From Actinomycetota bacterium (lineage in GTDB: Bacteria; Actinomycetota; Actinomycetes; Mycobacteriales; Pseudonocardiaceae): a stretch of 60,325 nt of DNA. Made by a program: the position numbers and the translations under genes. The DNA lies in assembly GCA_021324675.1 (NCBI GenBank), contig JAJPIR010000215.1, positions 1-60,325 of the forward strand, written 5' to 3'. Every line of letters starts with the position of its first letter. Position 1 is the stretch's first letter. Below the pieces are notes generated by a model. The model was not told the DNA's origin and did not search any database. It worked only from the letters and a program-made list of their open reading frames with translations. Below, one piece after another: positions 1-9,025 of the stretch.

Positions 1-66
1 CACTGTTTCAAAAGAGACGTCCTTGTCGCGTTCAATGGCGCGCAGCGCGGCAATATCGACGTTCAC
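1..66 (-). CDS. nusA: Transcription termination/antitermination factor NusA (N-terminal fragment)
   Basis: Only the first 22 codons are present; the gene runs off the left edge. They read VNVDIAALRAIERDKDVSFE and onward, the typical actinobacterial NusA N-terminus. The GTG start at 66-64 overlaps the rimP stop (GTGA at 66-63), and a GGAGG ribosome site lies at 71-75. NusA binds RNA polymerase and modulates pausing, termination and antitermination. The rimP-nusA order is conserved widely in bacteria, which supports the call despite the short fragment. Confidence 0.85.
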   Translation of the reverse strand, partial: MNVDIAALRAIERDKDVSFETV

Positions 67-587
67 CTTTCCTCCAAATCATGCCGTCGTGCGCCGTCGA
101 GTGCAGCAAGTTCAGCGGCAGGCGGTGGCCGGAATTCCACTTCCACCACCGCCCGGCGCAGCTCCGCATACCGCACTCGGCGAAGGGTTCCCGACGCCAG
201 CAGGACGACTCCGTCGTCATCGCAGTCACCGATCCGGCCGAGCAGTTCCCCGCCATCGACTAACGACGCGCGGACCAGCCGTTGCCGGTTACGCCGCCAA
301 TGCCGTGGTGCGGTGAGTGGCCGATCGACCCCCGGTGAGGTCACCTCGAGGTGGTAGGGCCCGGCGATCAGCTCGTCGTGCTGGTCGAGCGCCAGCGATA
401 CCGCGCGGCTGACCGCGGCGATGTCGTCGAGGCCGACACCATTGTCCGAATCGATGATTACCCGGATCAGTCGGCGCTGACCTGCACGTACCTCCTCCAG
501 GTTCTCCAGCTCGAACCCGGTGCCAGCCACCGCATCGCGCACCACCGACTCGATTGCGGAGTCGGGATTCGCTGGATGCGCGCTCAC
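63..587 (-). CDS. rimP: Ribosome maturation factor RimP
   Basis: This 174-residue protein matches RimP in length and layout. An N-terminal alpha/beta domain contains ELENLEEVRAGQRRLIRVII and YHLEVTSPGVDRPL, followed by an SH3-like C-terminal domain. RimP assists late maturation of the 30S subunit in the cytoplasm. The GTG start at 587 has an AGGAGG site just upstream (about 594-599). The gene is translationally coupled to nusA through a GTGA overlap, so the two form the head of the usual rimP-nusA-infB operon. The upstream 210 bases to the divergent lipoprotein gene should hold the promoter, but no clear -35/-10 pair was seen. Confidence 0.95.
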   Translation of the reverse strand: MSAHPANPDSAIESVVRDAVAGTGFELENLEEVRAGQRRLIRVIIDSDNGVGLDDIAAVSRAVSLALDQHDELIAGPYHLEVTSPGVDRPLTAPRHWRRNRQRLVRASLVDGGELLGRIGDCDDDGVVLLASGTLRRVRYAELRRAVVEVEFRPPPAAELAALDGARRHDLEER

Positions 588-796
588 CGTGGCCTCCTGG
601 GTTCGCTGTCCTCGTGTCCCGAAGTGTCGTGTGGCGAGGTTCTACTTATTGACGATGTGGCGATGCGGGTGGCGCCGGCACCGACGCATCCCGGTCGGGG
701 ATCACCTAGGGTATCGCGTTGCGGAACCAGCCCGCGCCAAGTGGATCACGGTATGCAAGGCCGCGGCAAAACGGCGGCCTGGCAAGATGGGCAACC

Positions 797-1297
797 GTGT
801 TCCAGGCCCGTCCCAGCCGTCGCCAGGCGCTGGCCGCCGGGGCAACCACTGCGGCACTGTTGTTGGCCGGTCCGGCGGCGGTCGCCGGATGCACTGCATC
901 CGTGCCCGGCTCGGGGGGACCCGATCCACTGGAGGGACCTGCCCGGCGGGCTGAGGCTGATGTGGCGCTGGCAGCCGCCGTGGCTGGAACCCACTCAACG
1001 CTGGCCGCCGCAGCTAACGCACTCGGCGCCGACCGGGCGGCACATGCGAGGGCGCTACGCGCCGAGCTGCATCGGGTACATCCTGATCCGATGCCGTCCA
1101 GCACCGTCAAGCCGCCGCCGACTGTCGCACCAGCGGTCAGCCCTGATCAGGCGGTCGCCCAGGCAGCTCTAACTCAGGCGATGCGAGCAGCGCAAGACGA
1201 AGCAGCCGAACTCGCGATCACGCTGCCCGGCTACCGAGCGGCCCTGCTCGCGTCGGTCGCGGCGTGCTGCGCCACCCACACCGCAGTCCTCACATGA
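797..1297 (+). CDS. Tat-type alanine-rich lipoprotein (Rv2843-like)
   Basis: From the GTG at 797 the product has 166 residues. It opens with a twin-arginine-like signal (RPSRRQALAAGATTAA), a hydrophobic stretch and a lipobox VAGC with Cys32, so it is predicted to be exported and lipid-anchored. The rest is Ala-rich and helical, with a Pro/Thr linker (STVKPPPTVAPA) near residue 100. An upstream ATG at 719 would place the signal more than 20 residues inside, so the GTG is preferred, although its ribosome site is weak. The stop overlaps the start of the next gene (ATGA at 1294). The pair resembles Rv2843/Rv2844 beside rimP in mycobacteria. The function is unknown. Confidence 0.7.
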   Translation: MFQARPSRRQALAAGATTAALLLAGPAAVAGCTASVPGSGGPDPLEGPARRAEADVALAAAVAGTHSTLAAAANALGADRAAHARALRAELHRVHPDPMPSSTVKPPPTVAPAVSPDQAVAQAALTQAMRAAQDEAAELAITLPGYRAALLASVAACCATHTAVLT

Positions 1298-1842
1298 CGC
1301 CCGACCCTTCCAGGTCTCACCACGGCATGGAGACATACCGGGGTCAATGGGGTGCCCTCAGGCGGGGTATGTCCCCGCGCGGGGATCGGGAACCACGCGG
1401 TACGGCCAGACAGGTACCGGTGGCGGCGCTGCAGGGCGCACTGGCCGCCGAGCATGCTGCGGTGTGGGTTTACGGGGTGGCGGGCGCGTTCATGCCCGCG
1501 ACGTTGGCGCGCCGGCTCGACGAGGCAACGACCGCGCACCAGGCCCGGCGTGATGCCACCGAGCGGATGCTCATGGACGCGGGCGTGCCACCGGTGCCCC
1601 CGGAACCGGGATATCTCAGCCCCGAGCCGGTCACCGACGCCGCGTCCGCTCTCCGCCTGGTGATCACGGCCGAGACGGACGCAGCCGCCGCGTGGCGGTC
1701 AGTGGTGGAACGCAGCCCAGCGGACCCAGATGTGCGCGGAGCCGCCTTGGAGGCGCTGACCGCAGCGGCCGTGCGAGCCACCCGTTGGCGGCAAACCGCC
1801 GGAACCGTCCCGCTGACGGTGCCGTTTCCTGGAACGCCGTAA
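1294..1842 (+). CDS. Ferritin-like DUF4439 protein with palindrome-encoded N-terminal insert
   Basis: The core begins near residue 50 (VAALQGALAAEHAAVWVYGV) and is a helical ferritin-like bundle with AEHAAVWVYG and HQARRDATERML helices, matching the DUF4439 family next to rimP/proS in mycobacteria (Rv2844). No activity is established for the family. The ATG at 1294 overlaps the lipoprotein stop (ATGA), suggesting coupling. Between this start and the core lies about 50 residues not expected for the family. They contain METYRG...MSPRG, encoded by the palindromic element at 1327-1373. An alternative start inside or after the element is possible, for example GTG near 1414-1420, in which case the insert would be untranslated. 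Confidence 0.7.
   Translation: MTPDPSRSHHGMETYRGQWGALRRGMSPRGDREPRGTARQVPVAALQGALAAEHAAVWVYGVAGAFMPATLARRLDEATTAHQARRDATERMLMDAGVPPVPPEPGYLSPEPVTDAASALRLVITAETDAAAAWRSVVERSPADPDVRGAALEALTAAAVRATRWRQTAGTVPLTVPFPGTP
1327..1373 (+). repeat. Palindromic in-frame element, copy A
   Basis: The 47-bp core runs from ATGGAGACATA (1327-1337) through a 30-base middle to TATGTC (1368-1373). GAGACATACC pairs with GGTATGTCCC with one mismatch. The second copy at 25835-25881 has the same ends, the same 30-base spacing and the same reading frame. Here it encodes METYRG...RRGMS. The base pair that is C-G here is T-A in the other copy, which is a compensated change. The element recalls Rickettsia palindromic elements, small repeats that insert in frame into protein genes; relation to that family is not claimed. 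Confidence 0.65.
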
Positions 1843-1872
1843 AGCAGGGTCGTCAGGAAGGATCGTCAAGGC

Positions 1873-2283
1873 GTGCAAACCGAGCAGATTCGCATCCAAA
1901 CCGGATCCCGCGAACAGGTGTCCGACCTCACCAACCCGTGCCGTGCCTTTCTCGACCGGATCCACGCCGGCGATGGTCTGCTGCACGTATGGGTGCCGCA
2001 TGCCACCGCCGGCCTAGCTGTGATCGAGACTGGCTCCGGTAGTGAGGCCGACCTGCTCGCTGCGCTGCGCGAGTTGCTCCCGGCCGACGATCGGTGGCGC
2101 CACCAGCATGGCTCGCCCGGACACGGCCGAACCCACCTGCTCCCGGCGCTGCTGCCGCCCTACGCCAGCGTCCCCGTGTTAGGCGGGCATCTCGCGCTGG
2201 GCACCTGGCAGTCAATTTGCCTGGTAGACATCAACGTCGACAACCCGACACGCACCGTACGGCTGAGCTTCCTGCCCGGCTGA
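1873..2283 (+). CDS. YjbQ family (UPF0047) protein
   Basis: This 136-residue protein is of the YjbQ/UPF0047 family, seen in HVWVPHATAGLAVIETGSG and in the C-terminal LGTWQSICLVDIN motif. Conserved His and Glu residues (VPHATA, IETG, GHGRTHL) line the pocket in known structures. Members have been linked to thiamin phosphate synthase-like activity, but the physiological role is not settled. The start is a GTG at 1873, thirty bases after the DUF4439 gene, and the gene is probably co-transcribed with it. It ends 20 bases before the convergent proS stop. Confidence 0.85.
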   Translation: MQTEQIRIQTGSREQVSDLTNPCRAFLDRIHAGDGLLHVWVPHATAGLAVIETGSGSEADLLAALRELLPADDRWRHQHGSPGHGRTHLLPALLPPYASVPVLGGHLALGTWQSICLVDINVDNPTRTVRLSFLPG

Positions 2284-2303
2284 AGTTCGCGCCTAGCTGG
2301 CAG

Positions 2304-4052
2304 CTACTTGCGGCATAACTCCTGCAGGTGCGCAACCGCACCATCCAGCGGCACCTCGGTGCGTTCCCCGGTAGCGCGGTCTTTGACCTCCACCACACCC
2401 GACGCGAGGCCACGGCCAATCACCACGATAGTGGGCACACCGATCAGCTCAGCGTCGGCGAACTTTACGCCCGGGGTGGCCGTGCGGTCATCGAGCATTA
2501 CCCGCACTCCAGCGCAGTCCAGGTCGGCGGCCAGTTGCTCACCGGTGGCGCGGACCGCCTCATCTTTACCTGCGATCACGATGTGCACGTCAGCCGGAGC
2601 GACCTTGCGCGGCCAGACCAGCCCGTACTGATCATGGCTTTGCTCCGCGATCGCAGCGACCAACCGGGAAACCCCGATGCCGTAGCAGCCCATGGTGATC
2701 CGGATCGGTTTACCGTCGGGTCCCAGCGCATCCAACCCGAAGGCATCGGTGTACTTGCGACCGAGCTGGAATATGTGCCCGATCTCGATCCCGCGGGCAG
2801 CAACGAGGGTGCCAACCCCGTCAGGCGATGGGTCGCCGGCACGCACCTCGGCGGCCTCGATGGTGCCATCGGGAACGAAGTCGCGTCCGCAGACGAGGTC
2901 GACCACATGGTGGTCAGGGCGGTCCGCGCCAGTGACCCAGGCGGTGCCCGGGACCACGCGGGGATCGACGAGGTAACGCACCCCATGCGCGGCCAGCGCG
3001 CCAGGCCCGATATATCCCTTGGCCAGGAACGCATGGGCAGCGAAGTCCGCATCATCAAGCAGCGCCACGTCGGCCGGAGCCAGCGAAGCCGCCAGCCGTT
3101 TCGGGTCGACCTCACGGTCTCCCGGCACTCCCACACCGAGCAGTTGCCAATCCTGCGCGCCCGGCCGCCGGGTCTTGACCATGACGTTCTTCAAGGTGGC
3201 CGCGGCCGTGAAGGTTCGGCCGAGACTCGCCTTGTTGAGGTGATCGACCAACGTGTCGATGGTCGGGGTATCCGGCGTATGCAGCACCCGAGCAGGTGGC
3301 AGGCCCTCGATGGGCCGCGCCGGGGGCGCCGGCGTACTCACCGCCTCCACGTTGGCCGCGTAATCCGACTCTGTGCTGCGCACGAAGGTGTCCTCGCCGG
3401 TCTCCACCTCAGCGAGGAACTCCTCGCTAGCCGAGCCACCCATCGCACCGGACACCGCGGACACGATCACATAGCGCAGCCCGAGCCGGTCGAAGATCTT
3501 GATATAGGCATCGCGGTGCAGCTGGTACGACCGCGCCAGCCCCTCATCGGACAGGTCGAAAGAGTACGAGTCCTTCATCAGGAACTCCCGGCCGCGCAGG
3601 ATGCCGGCGCGGGGGCGTTCCTCGTCCCGGTACTTGGTCTGGATCTGGTACAGGATCACCGGGTAGTCCTTGTAGGAGCTCAATTCACCCTTGACGGTGA
3701 GGGTGAACAGCTCCTCGTGGGTGGGGCCGAGCAGGTAGTCAGCACCCTTACGGTCACGCAGCCGGAACAGGCTGGCGCCGTACTCGGTCCAACGGCCGGT
3801 GGCCTGGTACGGCTCCCGGGGCAGTAACGCCGGAAACTGGATCTCCTGGGCGCCGATCGCGTCCATCTCCTGGCGTACCACAGCCTCGATATTGCGCAGC
3901 ACCCGCAAGCCCAGCGGCAGCCAGGAGTAAACCCCGGGGGCGACGCGTCGGACGTACCCCGCGCGTACCAGTAGCCTGTGGCTGGGCACCTCGGCGTCCG
4001 CCGGATCCTCGCGCAGGGTGCGCAGGAACAGCGTAGACAACCTGGTGATCAT
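2304..4052 (-). CDS. proS: Prolyl-tRNA synthetase
   Basis: The 582-residue class II aminoacyl-tRNA synthetase charges tRNA-Pro in the cytoplasm. Motif 2 is visible as [16 protein letters not shown] (around residue 140) and motif 3 as [12 protein letters not shown] (around 450). Between them lies an insertion of roughly 150 residues of the YbaK-like editing type (for example [20 protein letters not shown]), so this is the bacterial ProS form. A C-terminal anticodon-binding domain follows ([20 protein letters not shown]). The ATG at 4052 fits the usual N-terminus [15 protein letters not shown]. Its place next to the rimP region is the same as in mycobacteria. Confidence 0.97.
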   Translation of the reverse strand: MITRLSTLFLRTLREDPADAEVPSHRLLVRAGYVRRVAPGVYSWLPLGLRVLRNIEAVVRQEMDAIGAQEIQFPALLPREPYQATGRWTEYGASLFRLRDRKGADYLLGPTHEELFTLTVKGELSSYKDYPVILYQIQTKYRDEERPRAGILRGREFLMKDSYSFDLSDEGLARSYQLHRDAYIKIFDRLGLRYVIVSAVSGAMGGSASEEFLAEVETGEDTFVRSTESDYAANVEAVSTPAPPARPIEGLPPARVLHTPDTPTIDTLVDHLNKASLGRTFTAAATLKNVMVKTRRPGAQDWQLLGVGVPGDREVDPKRLAASLAPADVALLDDADFAAHAFLAKGYIGPGALAAHGVRYLVDPRVVPGTAWVTGADRPDHHVVDLVCGRDFVPDGTIEAAEVRAGDPSPDGVGTLVAARGIEIGHIFQLGRKYTDAFGLDALGPDGKPIRITMGCYGIGVSRLVAAIAEQSHDQYGLVWPRKVAPADVHIVIAGKDEAVRATGEQLAADLDCAGVRVMLDDRTATPGVKFADAELIGVPTIVVIGRGLASGVVEVKDRATGERTEVPLDGAVAHLQELCRK

Positions 4053-4167
4053 GCTTCGGGGACTCCTTGGACAGACGGATCACGGAGACCGGAGCGTATC
4101 TCGCCGCAAGACAAGCCGTCATTCCGGTTCGCGTCCGGCCGGTGATTCCAGGCTACGCACAACACGG

Positions 4168-4698
4168 TCATGGCTGGGGCTTGTAATTCCCCGATGCCGT
4201 CTCCCACTGTGAAGAAAGCTGCGGGGCGCCGGCGAGAGTCTGGTAGACGACGCAGTAGCGCTCGGTGAGCCGCAAGAGAGTGTCCAGCTGTTCAGTCGTG
4301 GCGGCCGTATCAAGGATGTACCGCAGGCGGATGGCCAGGAAACCCACGGGCGCCTCCCGGGAGACTGCCAGCGTGCCCCGGAAGTCGAGATCGCCTTCAA
4401 CCTCGATGGTGCCCCCAGTGACCGGGATGTCCAGCGAGGTGGCCACCGCACGCAGCGTGACACCCGCACAGGCAGCCAGTGCCTGCAGCAGCATGTCGCC
4501 CGAGCACAGCGACAATCCATCCCCTCCGCTGGCAGGATGGAGGCCGGCCTCGGCCAGCTCCCGTCCGGTGTGGACCGAGCACGTGATGCCCCCACCGAGA
4601 CTTCCCTGAGCCCGCAGGGTGACCAGCGCCGCCGTGGCGTCGCCCCGGTACTGCTGCTTGAGCGGCTCCTGGAGAGCCCTCAGCTGCTGACGGTCCAT
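4168..4698 (-). CDS. OsmC family protein
   Basis: The 176-residue product carries OsmC-like features: GGDGLSLCSGDMLLQALAACAGVTLRAVA with two redox-candidate cysteines (LCSGD and AACAGV), and a late TERYCVVYQTL. OsmC proteins are thiol-dependent peroxidases, although several subgroups have other or unknown substrates. The ATG at 4698 is preferred over an ATG five codons upstream because MDRQQLRALQEPLKQQY fits the family's N-terminus; neither has a strong ribosome site. It lies between proS and an aminotransferase on the same strand, with short gaps. Confidence 0.8.
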   Translation of the reverse strand: MDRQQLRALQEPLKQQYRGDATAALVTLRAQGSLGGGITCSVHTGRELAEAGLHPASGGDGLSLCSGDMLLQALAACAGVTLRAVATSLDIPVTGGTIEVEGDLDFRGTLAVSREAPVGFLAIRLRYILDTAATTEQLDTLLRLTERYCVVYQTLAGAPQLSSQWETASGNYKPQP

Positions 4699-4755
4699 AG
4701 CCCTATGGTGCACCGCCGACGTTCATGCCGCGGGCCGAAGCGCTCGACCAGGCAG

Positions 4756-5904
4756 TCAGCCCTCAATGGTGCGCTCGACGCGGCGCAGCGCCTCATGCAG
4801 CAGGGGCAACGACGTGCCGTGGTTGAACCGGACTCGCCCGCGGCCCTGCTCCGCGGGCAAGGCGAAGGTATGTCCCGGGTTCACCGCCAGGCGGCCCCGT
4901 TCCAGCAACAACCGGGCCGGATCGTCACCCAGCCCGGCATCGCGCAGATCCAACCAGGCCAGGTAACCCGCCTGGCCGGGATGTGCCCTCACGCCCGGGG
5001 TTCGCCGCACCCAGCCGGCGAGTGCGGCGCGGGTGTGATCCAGGTGCTGGCGCAACTCGTCGAGCCAGCCACCATCGTCAGTCCACGCTGCGATGCTGGC
5101 GGCAACCCCGGGTACGGACGCGCGCAGCCGCTCATACTGCGGTACCGCGGTGACGACCCGCGCGGTGGCCGGCTGTGACTGCAGCAGCGCGCACTTCAAG
5201 CCTGGCACGTTCCAGCCTTTGGAGATGCTGGTGACGGTCACGCAGTGAGCTGCCGCTGATGCTGAGCCGGCGGCGTACGGAGTGAACGTGAGATCGCTGG
5301 CGAGCAAAGGAGCGTGCACCTCGTCAGAGATCACGTAGGCGCCTCGCGAGTCAACGATTTCCGAAATGGCCGCCAGCTCGCCGAGGTTGAGCACCCGCCC
5401 GGTGGGGTTGTGCGGATGGCACAGCAGTACCGCCCGGGCGCCCTCGCGCAGCGCGTCATCGAGGCGTTGCAGGTCCACCATCCAGCCCTGTGGCCGGTCG
5501 AGCAGCGGCCACGAAACAGCGATGCGGCGCAGGTGCTCGAGCAGCGCGAAAAACGGTGGGTACGCGGGAGTGAGCAACACGATGCCGTCGCCCGGTTCGG
5601 TCAGCACCCGGAGCGCCGCCTCCAGGCCAGCCATCACGTCGGCTACCGGGCAGGCAAGCGCAGGATCAGGCCGCCACCCCTGGCACCTCGCTGCCCAGCC
5701 GGCGAACGCCTCGGCCAGGCCCCCTGGCTCGGCATAACCCAAGTCCTGAGCGTCGAGTACTCCACGAACCGCCTCGAGTACCGCGGGGGCGAGCGGGAAA
5801 TCCAATTCCGCGACCCACGCAGGCAGCACGTCGGGTGGGTAACGGGACCACTTCATTGTCCGGCGCCTGCGCAGCACATCAAGATCTAATGCATCTAACC
5901 CCAC
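4756..5904 (-). CDS. MalY/PatB-type PLP-dependent aminotransferase/C-S lyase
   Basis: The 382-residue fold type I PLP enzyme has the MalY/PatB signature. The N-terminus reads RRRTMKWSRYPPDVLPAWVAELDF, the substrate/PLP region includes HPHNPTGRV and VISDEVHAPL, and the Schiff-base lysine lies in SISKGWNVPGLK (about residue 230). Relatives are cystathionine beta-lyases or aminotransferases acting on Met/Cys metabolism; the substrate cannot be read from sequence. The GTG at 5904 lacks a clear ribosome site, but the family N-terminus begins near here. It is divergent from the RIO1-like kinase gene, and the 245 bases between them should hold both promoters. Confidence 0.85.
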   Translation of the reverse strand: MGLDALDLDVLRRRRTMKWSRYPPDVLPAWVAELDFPLAPAVLEAVRGVLDAQDLGYAEPGGLAEAFAGWAARCQGWRPDPALACPVADVMAGLEAALRVLTEPGDGIVLLTPAYPPFFALLEHLRRIAVSWPLLDRPQGWMVDLQRLDDALREGARAVLLCHPHNPTGRVLNLGELAAISEIVDSRGAYVISDEVHAPLLASDLTFTPYAAGSASAAAHCVTVTSISKGWNVPGLKCALLQSQPATARVVTAVPQYERLRASVPGVAASIAAWTDDGGWLDELRQHLDHTRAALAGWVRRTPGVRAHPGQAGYLAWLDLRDAGLGDDPARLLLERGRLAVNPGHTFALPAEQGRGRVRFNHGTSLPLLHEALRRVERTIEG

Positions 5905-6149
5905 TTGCAGTGCCTACCCGGACAAGACGGTGAGCACCACTGCAGGCGGGATATTCGATTGCTGGATACCCGGGTGGCGAGCAATGCTGCGCTAGCACAC
6001 CAACAGTGCCCGGCGACCCGGCTGGGTACCTGGGATTCGGGAGGAGGTGGCCAGACATGGCTGTCCGCAAGGTCACGCGTGTTCAGGTCTTGCCCTCCCA
6101 CCGCCCTTCCGGCTGATTCCGGGGGCGCTACCACCCAGGAGATCCTCCC

Positions 6150-7103
6150 GTGTCGCAACACGACCGGCTGCCCGTTCGGCGCGGCCACATTGGTGACGCC
6201 CGCCCGCAGGGGCGGCGGTTCCGCTTCAGCGATGACATCGACGACACCGACGACCGTGCGGTAACACGCAGGCGCAGAACCAGACCAGCAACACCCCCAG
6301 CAACACCCGACGACACTCCGGTTACCGGTGGCCGGTGGTCTACCTGGGATGTTGCTCAGCGCGGCCCTGCGCCATATCCGACGTGGCTGGTGACTGACCT
6401 CGCCGCCGTCGATACCGAGCTCGGCATAATCAAGACCGGCAAGGAAGCCGACGTGCACCTGGTGCAGCGCGCCGTGCCCGGCACGTCCCGAAGCTGTCTG
6501 CTCGCCGCCAAGCGCTACCGCAGCACCGAGCACCGGTTATTCCACCGTGACGCCGCCTACCTGGAAGGCCGGCGGGTGCGCCGTTCCCGGGAAACCCGCG
6601 CGATGGCCCGCCGCACTGCCTTTGGTCGCGACCTGCTGGCTGGGCAGTGGGCGGTAGCCGAGTTCACCGCGCTAGGCCGGTTGTGGCGGCTCGGCGCACC
6701 GGTGCCATACCCGGTGCAGCTGCACGGCGCGGAGCTGTTGCTGGAATACCTCGACGAGGCGGATGGGCAGGCAGCACCACGCCTTGCCCAGCTGCGCCCC
6801 AGGCCGGCGCGGTTGCGGGAATTGTGGGATCAGCTCATCGACGCCCTGCTGATCCTGATCGATGAGGGCCTGGCACACGGGGACCTGTCCCCGTTCAACC
6901 TGCTGGTGCATCGCGGCCGGCTGGTGCTCATCGACCTACCACAGGTGGTGGACTTGGTGGCCAATCCGCAAGGGCAAGCATTCCTGGCCCGGGACATCCA
7001 GATCGTGACCGGCTGGTTCGCCGATCGCGGATTGCCGGCACAGATCGTCGATGCGGGGCTATCCCGCCTGCGGATCACTCGGAATTGGCGGCCAGCGCCA
7101 TAA
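6150..7103 (+). CDS. RIO1-like serine protein kinase
   Basis: The 317-residue protein contains a RIO kinase fold. It has the RIO1-type opening GIIKTGKEADVHLVQR as nucleotide loop and LAAKRYRS with the catalytic lysine. The catalytic loop is HGDLSPFNLLVHRG and the metal motif LIDLPQVVD. About 70 residues before the kinase are Arg/Thr/Pro-rich (RRRRTRPATPPATPDDTP) and probably disordered. Archaeal and eukaryotic RIO1 act in small-subunit maturation; the bacterial role is not established. The GTG start at 6150 is tentative. The gene ends base-to-base against the convergent cysG stop (7103/7104). Confidence 0.82.
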   Translation: MSQHDRLPVRRGHIGDARPQGRRFRFSDDIDDTDDRAVTRRRRTRPATPPATPDDTPVTGGRWSTWDVAQRGPAPYPTWLVTDLAAVDTELGIIKTGKEADVHLVQRAVPGTSRSCLLAAKRYRSTEHRLFHRDAAYLEGRRVRRSRETRAMARRTAFGRDLLAGQWAVAEFTALGRLWRLGAPVPYPVQLHGAELLLEYLDEADGQAAPRLAQLRPRPARLRELWDQLIDALLILIDEGLAHGDLSPFNLLVHRGRLVLIDLPQVVDLVANPQGQAFLARDIQIVTGWFADRGLPAQIVDAGLSRLRITRNWRPAP

Positions 7104-8321
7104 CTAGTGTTCGCCGCTCAGGAGTCCGGCCACCGGGCCGATCACCGCGACGGCAGGCGGCCGAATGCCAGCCTTGGCGACGCAGTCAGCCACGTCCCGC
7201 AGCGGGCAGGCCACTACGCGCTGTGCGCGCAGAGTGCCGTTGGCAATGACCGCAACCGGGGTATCTGGCGGCCTGCCATGGGTGATGAGCACCTCGGCGA
7301 ACACGCCGATCCGCTCCACGGCCATGAGCAACACCACGGTGCCGCGCAGCCGCCCGAGCGCCGGCCAGTCCACCAGGCAACCGGGATCGTCCGGCGCTAC
7401 GTGCCCGGATACCACCACGAACTCGTGGGCCAGTCCGCGATGCGTCACCGGGATCCCGGCTGCCGCCGGCACCGAGATCGCGCTGGTGACGCCAGGCACC
7501 ACGGTGACCGGCACCCCGGCGGCCGCGCAAGCCTGCACTTCCTCGAAACCGCGCCCGAAGACGTAGGGGTCACCGCCCTTGAGGCGCACGACGAAACGGC
7601 CGGCTCTGGCATGCTCGATGAGCAGCGCGTTGATCTGGTCCTGGGCCATCGCGCGGCCGTAAGGTACCTTCGCCGCGTCGATCACCGTGACATGCGGGCC
7701 GAGCTCGTCGAGCAGCTCCCGGGGCGCCAGCCGGTCCGCCAGGACCACATCGGCTCGGCCCAGCAGGCGGCGCCCCCGCACAGTGATCAGATCCGGATCG
7801 CCGGGCCCGGCACCGACCAGGGCGACCCCTGGCGTGGTGACCCGGTCTTCGGCATCCGGTGCGTCGTCAACAGTCCCGGCACGCAGGGCGTCAACCAGTG
7901 CGTCCCGGACAGCGGCAGAGCGGCGCGGGCGGCGCCCGGCCAGCACACCGATGAGCAACCCATCATGGTCTGCCGTAGCAGCGGTAACCGCACTACCGCC
8001 GGTGGCGTCGTCCGCGCGGACGCAGAACACCCGCCGTCGCTGTGCCTCGGCGGCCACAGAAGCGTTGACCGCAGGCTCAGAACTGCACGCCAACGCGTAC
8101 CAGGCGCCCTCCAGATCCCCGTCGGCGTAGCCCCGGACGTCCCAGCGCAGCTCACCCGCCGTAGCCATCGCTTCCACGGCCGGGGTGGCCTCCGGGGCGA
8201 TGAGCAGCACGTCGGCACCGGCAGCGATCAGCCGCGGTAGCCGGCGCTGCGCGACCGTGCCGGCGCCCACCACGACGACTCGGCGCCCGGTGAGATCCAG
8301 CCCGACCAGGTATGGAGTCAC
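7104..8321 (-). CDS. cysG: Siroheme synthase: precorrin-2 dehydrogenase/ferrochelatase fused to uroporphyrinogen-III C-methyltransferase
   Basis: The 405-residue CysG-type fusion makes precorrin-2, feeding both siroheme and cobalamin. The N-terminal third is an NAD-binding precorrin-2 dehydrogenase domain (GRRVVVVGAGTVAQRR). The C-terminal part is a SUMT methylase (ALVGAGPGDPDLITVRGRR, VRLKGGDPYVFGRGFEE, VVPGVTSAISVPAAAGIPVTHRG). The GTG at 8321 overlaps the cobH stop as GTGA, so this start is preferred over the ATG 18 bases upstream. cobH and cysG form a two-gene operon. Rv2847c, cysG, sits in the same genomic neighbourhood in M. tuberculosis. Confidence 0.92.
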   Translation of the reverse strand: MTPYLVGLDLTGRRVVVVGAGTVAQRRLPRLIAAGADVLLIAPEATPAVEAMATAGELRWDVRGYADGDLEGAWYALACSSEPAVNASVAAEAQRRRVFCVRADDATGGSAVTAATADHDGLLIGVLAGRRPRRSAAVRDALVDALRAGTVDDAPDAEDRVTTPGVALVGAGPGDPDLITVRGRRLLGRADVVLADRLAPRELLDELGPHVTVIDAAKVPYGRAMAQDQINALLIEHARAGRFVVRLKGGDPYVFGRGFEEVQACAAAGVPVTVVPGVTSAISVPAAAGIPVTHRGLAHEFVVVSGHVAPDDPGCLVDWPALGRLRGTVVLLMAVERIGVFAEVLITHGRPPDTPVAVIANGTLRAQRVVACPLRDVADCVAKAGIRPPAVAVIGPVAGLLSGEH

Positions 8322-8908
8322 GGCACCGGTTGCGGGCACAGCAGCGCGTTGACCGCTGCGGCAGCGACCGCAGTGCCACCCTTGGCACTGCGATTGGACA
8401 GTGCGGGCAGACCCGAGCCGCGCAGCGCCTCTTTGGCTGCAGCCGCGTCCACGAACCCGACCGGCAACCCGATCACCAACGCAGGCTGGACCGATCCCTC
8501 CGCGGCAAGACGAATCAGCTCACGCAGTGCGGTTGGTGCGTTGCCGATCGCCCACACCGCGCCCTCAGCGTGGTGTGACGCCGCGAGGCGGATACCGGCC
8601 GCAGAACGTGTCAAGCCTGGCATCGGTGCCAGCGCCAGATCCAGCGCGACCACCGCTTTCCGCGAGCTGATACCGGCTGCAAGCATCCGGACGTCAACCA
8701 CCAACGGTGCGCCCATGGCCAGCGCCTGCTGCCCAGTACGCAAAGCGTCTTCGTCGCAGCACAGGTCAGTCGCGTAGGCGATGTCCGCGCTGGCATGAAT
8801 CACCCGCTCGGTCACCGCACGGGTGATCGGCGGCAGCCGCGAGGTATCCACCTGGGAACGCAGGATGCGGTATGACTCCGCCTCGATCGGGTGCACGGCC
8901 CGCACCAT
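8318..8908 (-). CDS. cobH: Precorrin-8X methylmutase
   Basis: The 196-residue enzyme converts precorrin-8X to hydrogenobyrinic acid in aerobic cobalamin synthesis (CbiC in the other route). The N-terminus HPIEAESYRILRSQVD and the core SRKAVVALDLALAPMPGLTRSAAGIRLA, VWAIGNAPTALREL and GLPVGFVDAAAAKEAL are typical. The substrate-binding His is likely within ASHHAEGAVW. The ATG at 8908 has a GGAGA site 6-9 bases upstream; longer readings are not supported. It is the first gene of a short operon with cysG and is divergent from a small acidic protein gene. Confidence 0.93.
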   Translation of the reverse strand: MVRAVHPIEAESYRILRSQVDTSRLPPITRAVTERVIHASADIAYATDLCCDEDALRTGQQALAMGAPLVVDVRMLAAGISSRKAVVALDLALAPMPGLTRSAAGIRLAASHHAEGAVWAIGNAPTALRELIRLAAEGSVQPALVIGLPVGFVDAAAAKEALRGSGLPALSNRSAKGGTAVAAAAVNALLCPQPVP

Positions 8909-9025
8909 GTCGTCTCCTGTCCCCTCCCGTCCGGGTCGTCGGGAGACCCCGAGATGGCCTACACCTTGTTCCATCACCAGTCACAATGGTGCTGCATACC
9001 GGTGGCGGTCCGAACGGAGACCCGA

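Noticed and set aside
351-1172. A 273-codon plus-strand frame across rimP and the lipoprotein gene
   Set aside because: It is antisense to rimP in its first part and out of frame with the lipoprotein; the product has no recognisable features.
2328-3827. A long plus-strand frame of 499 codons
   Set aside because: It lies fully antisense to proS, whose class II motifs are clear; GC-rich codon bias produces such shadow frames.
4866-4876. GGTATGTCCC similar to an arm of the in-frame palindrome
   Set aside because: No partner arm lies within 100 bases, and it encodes a normal part of the aminotransferase.
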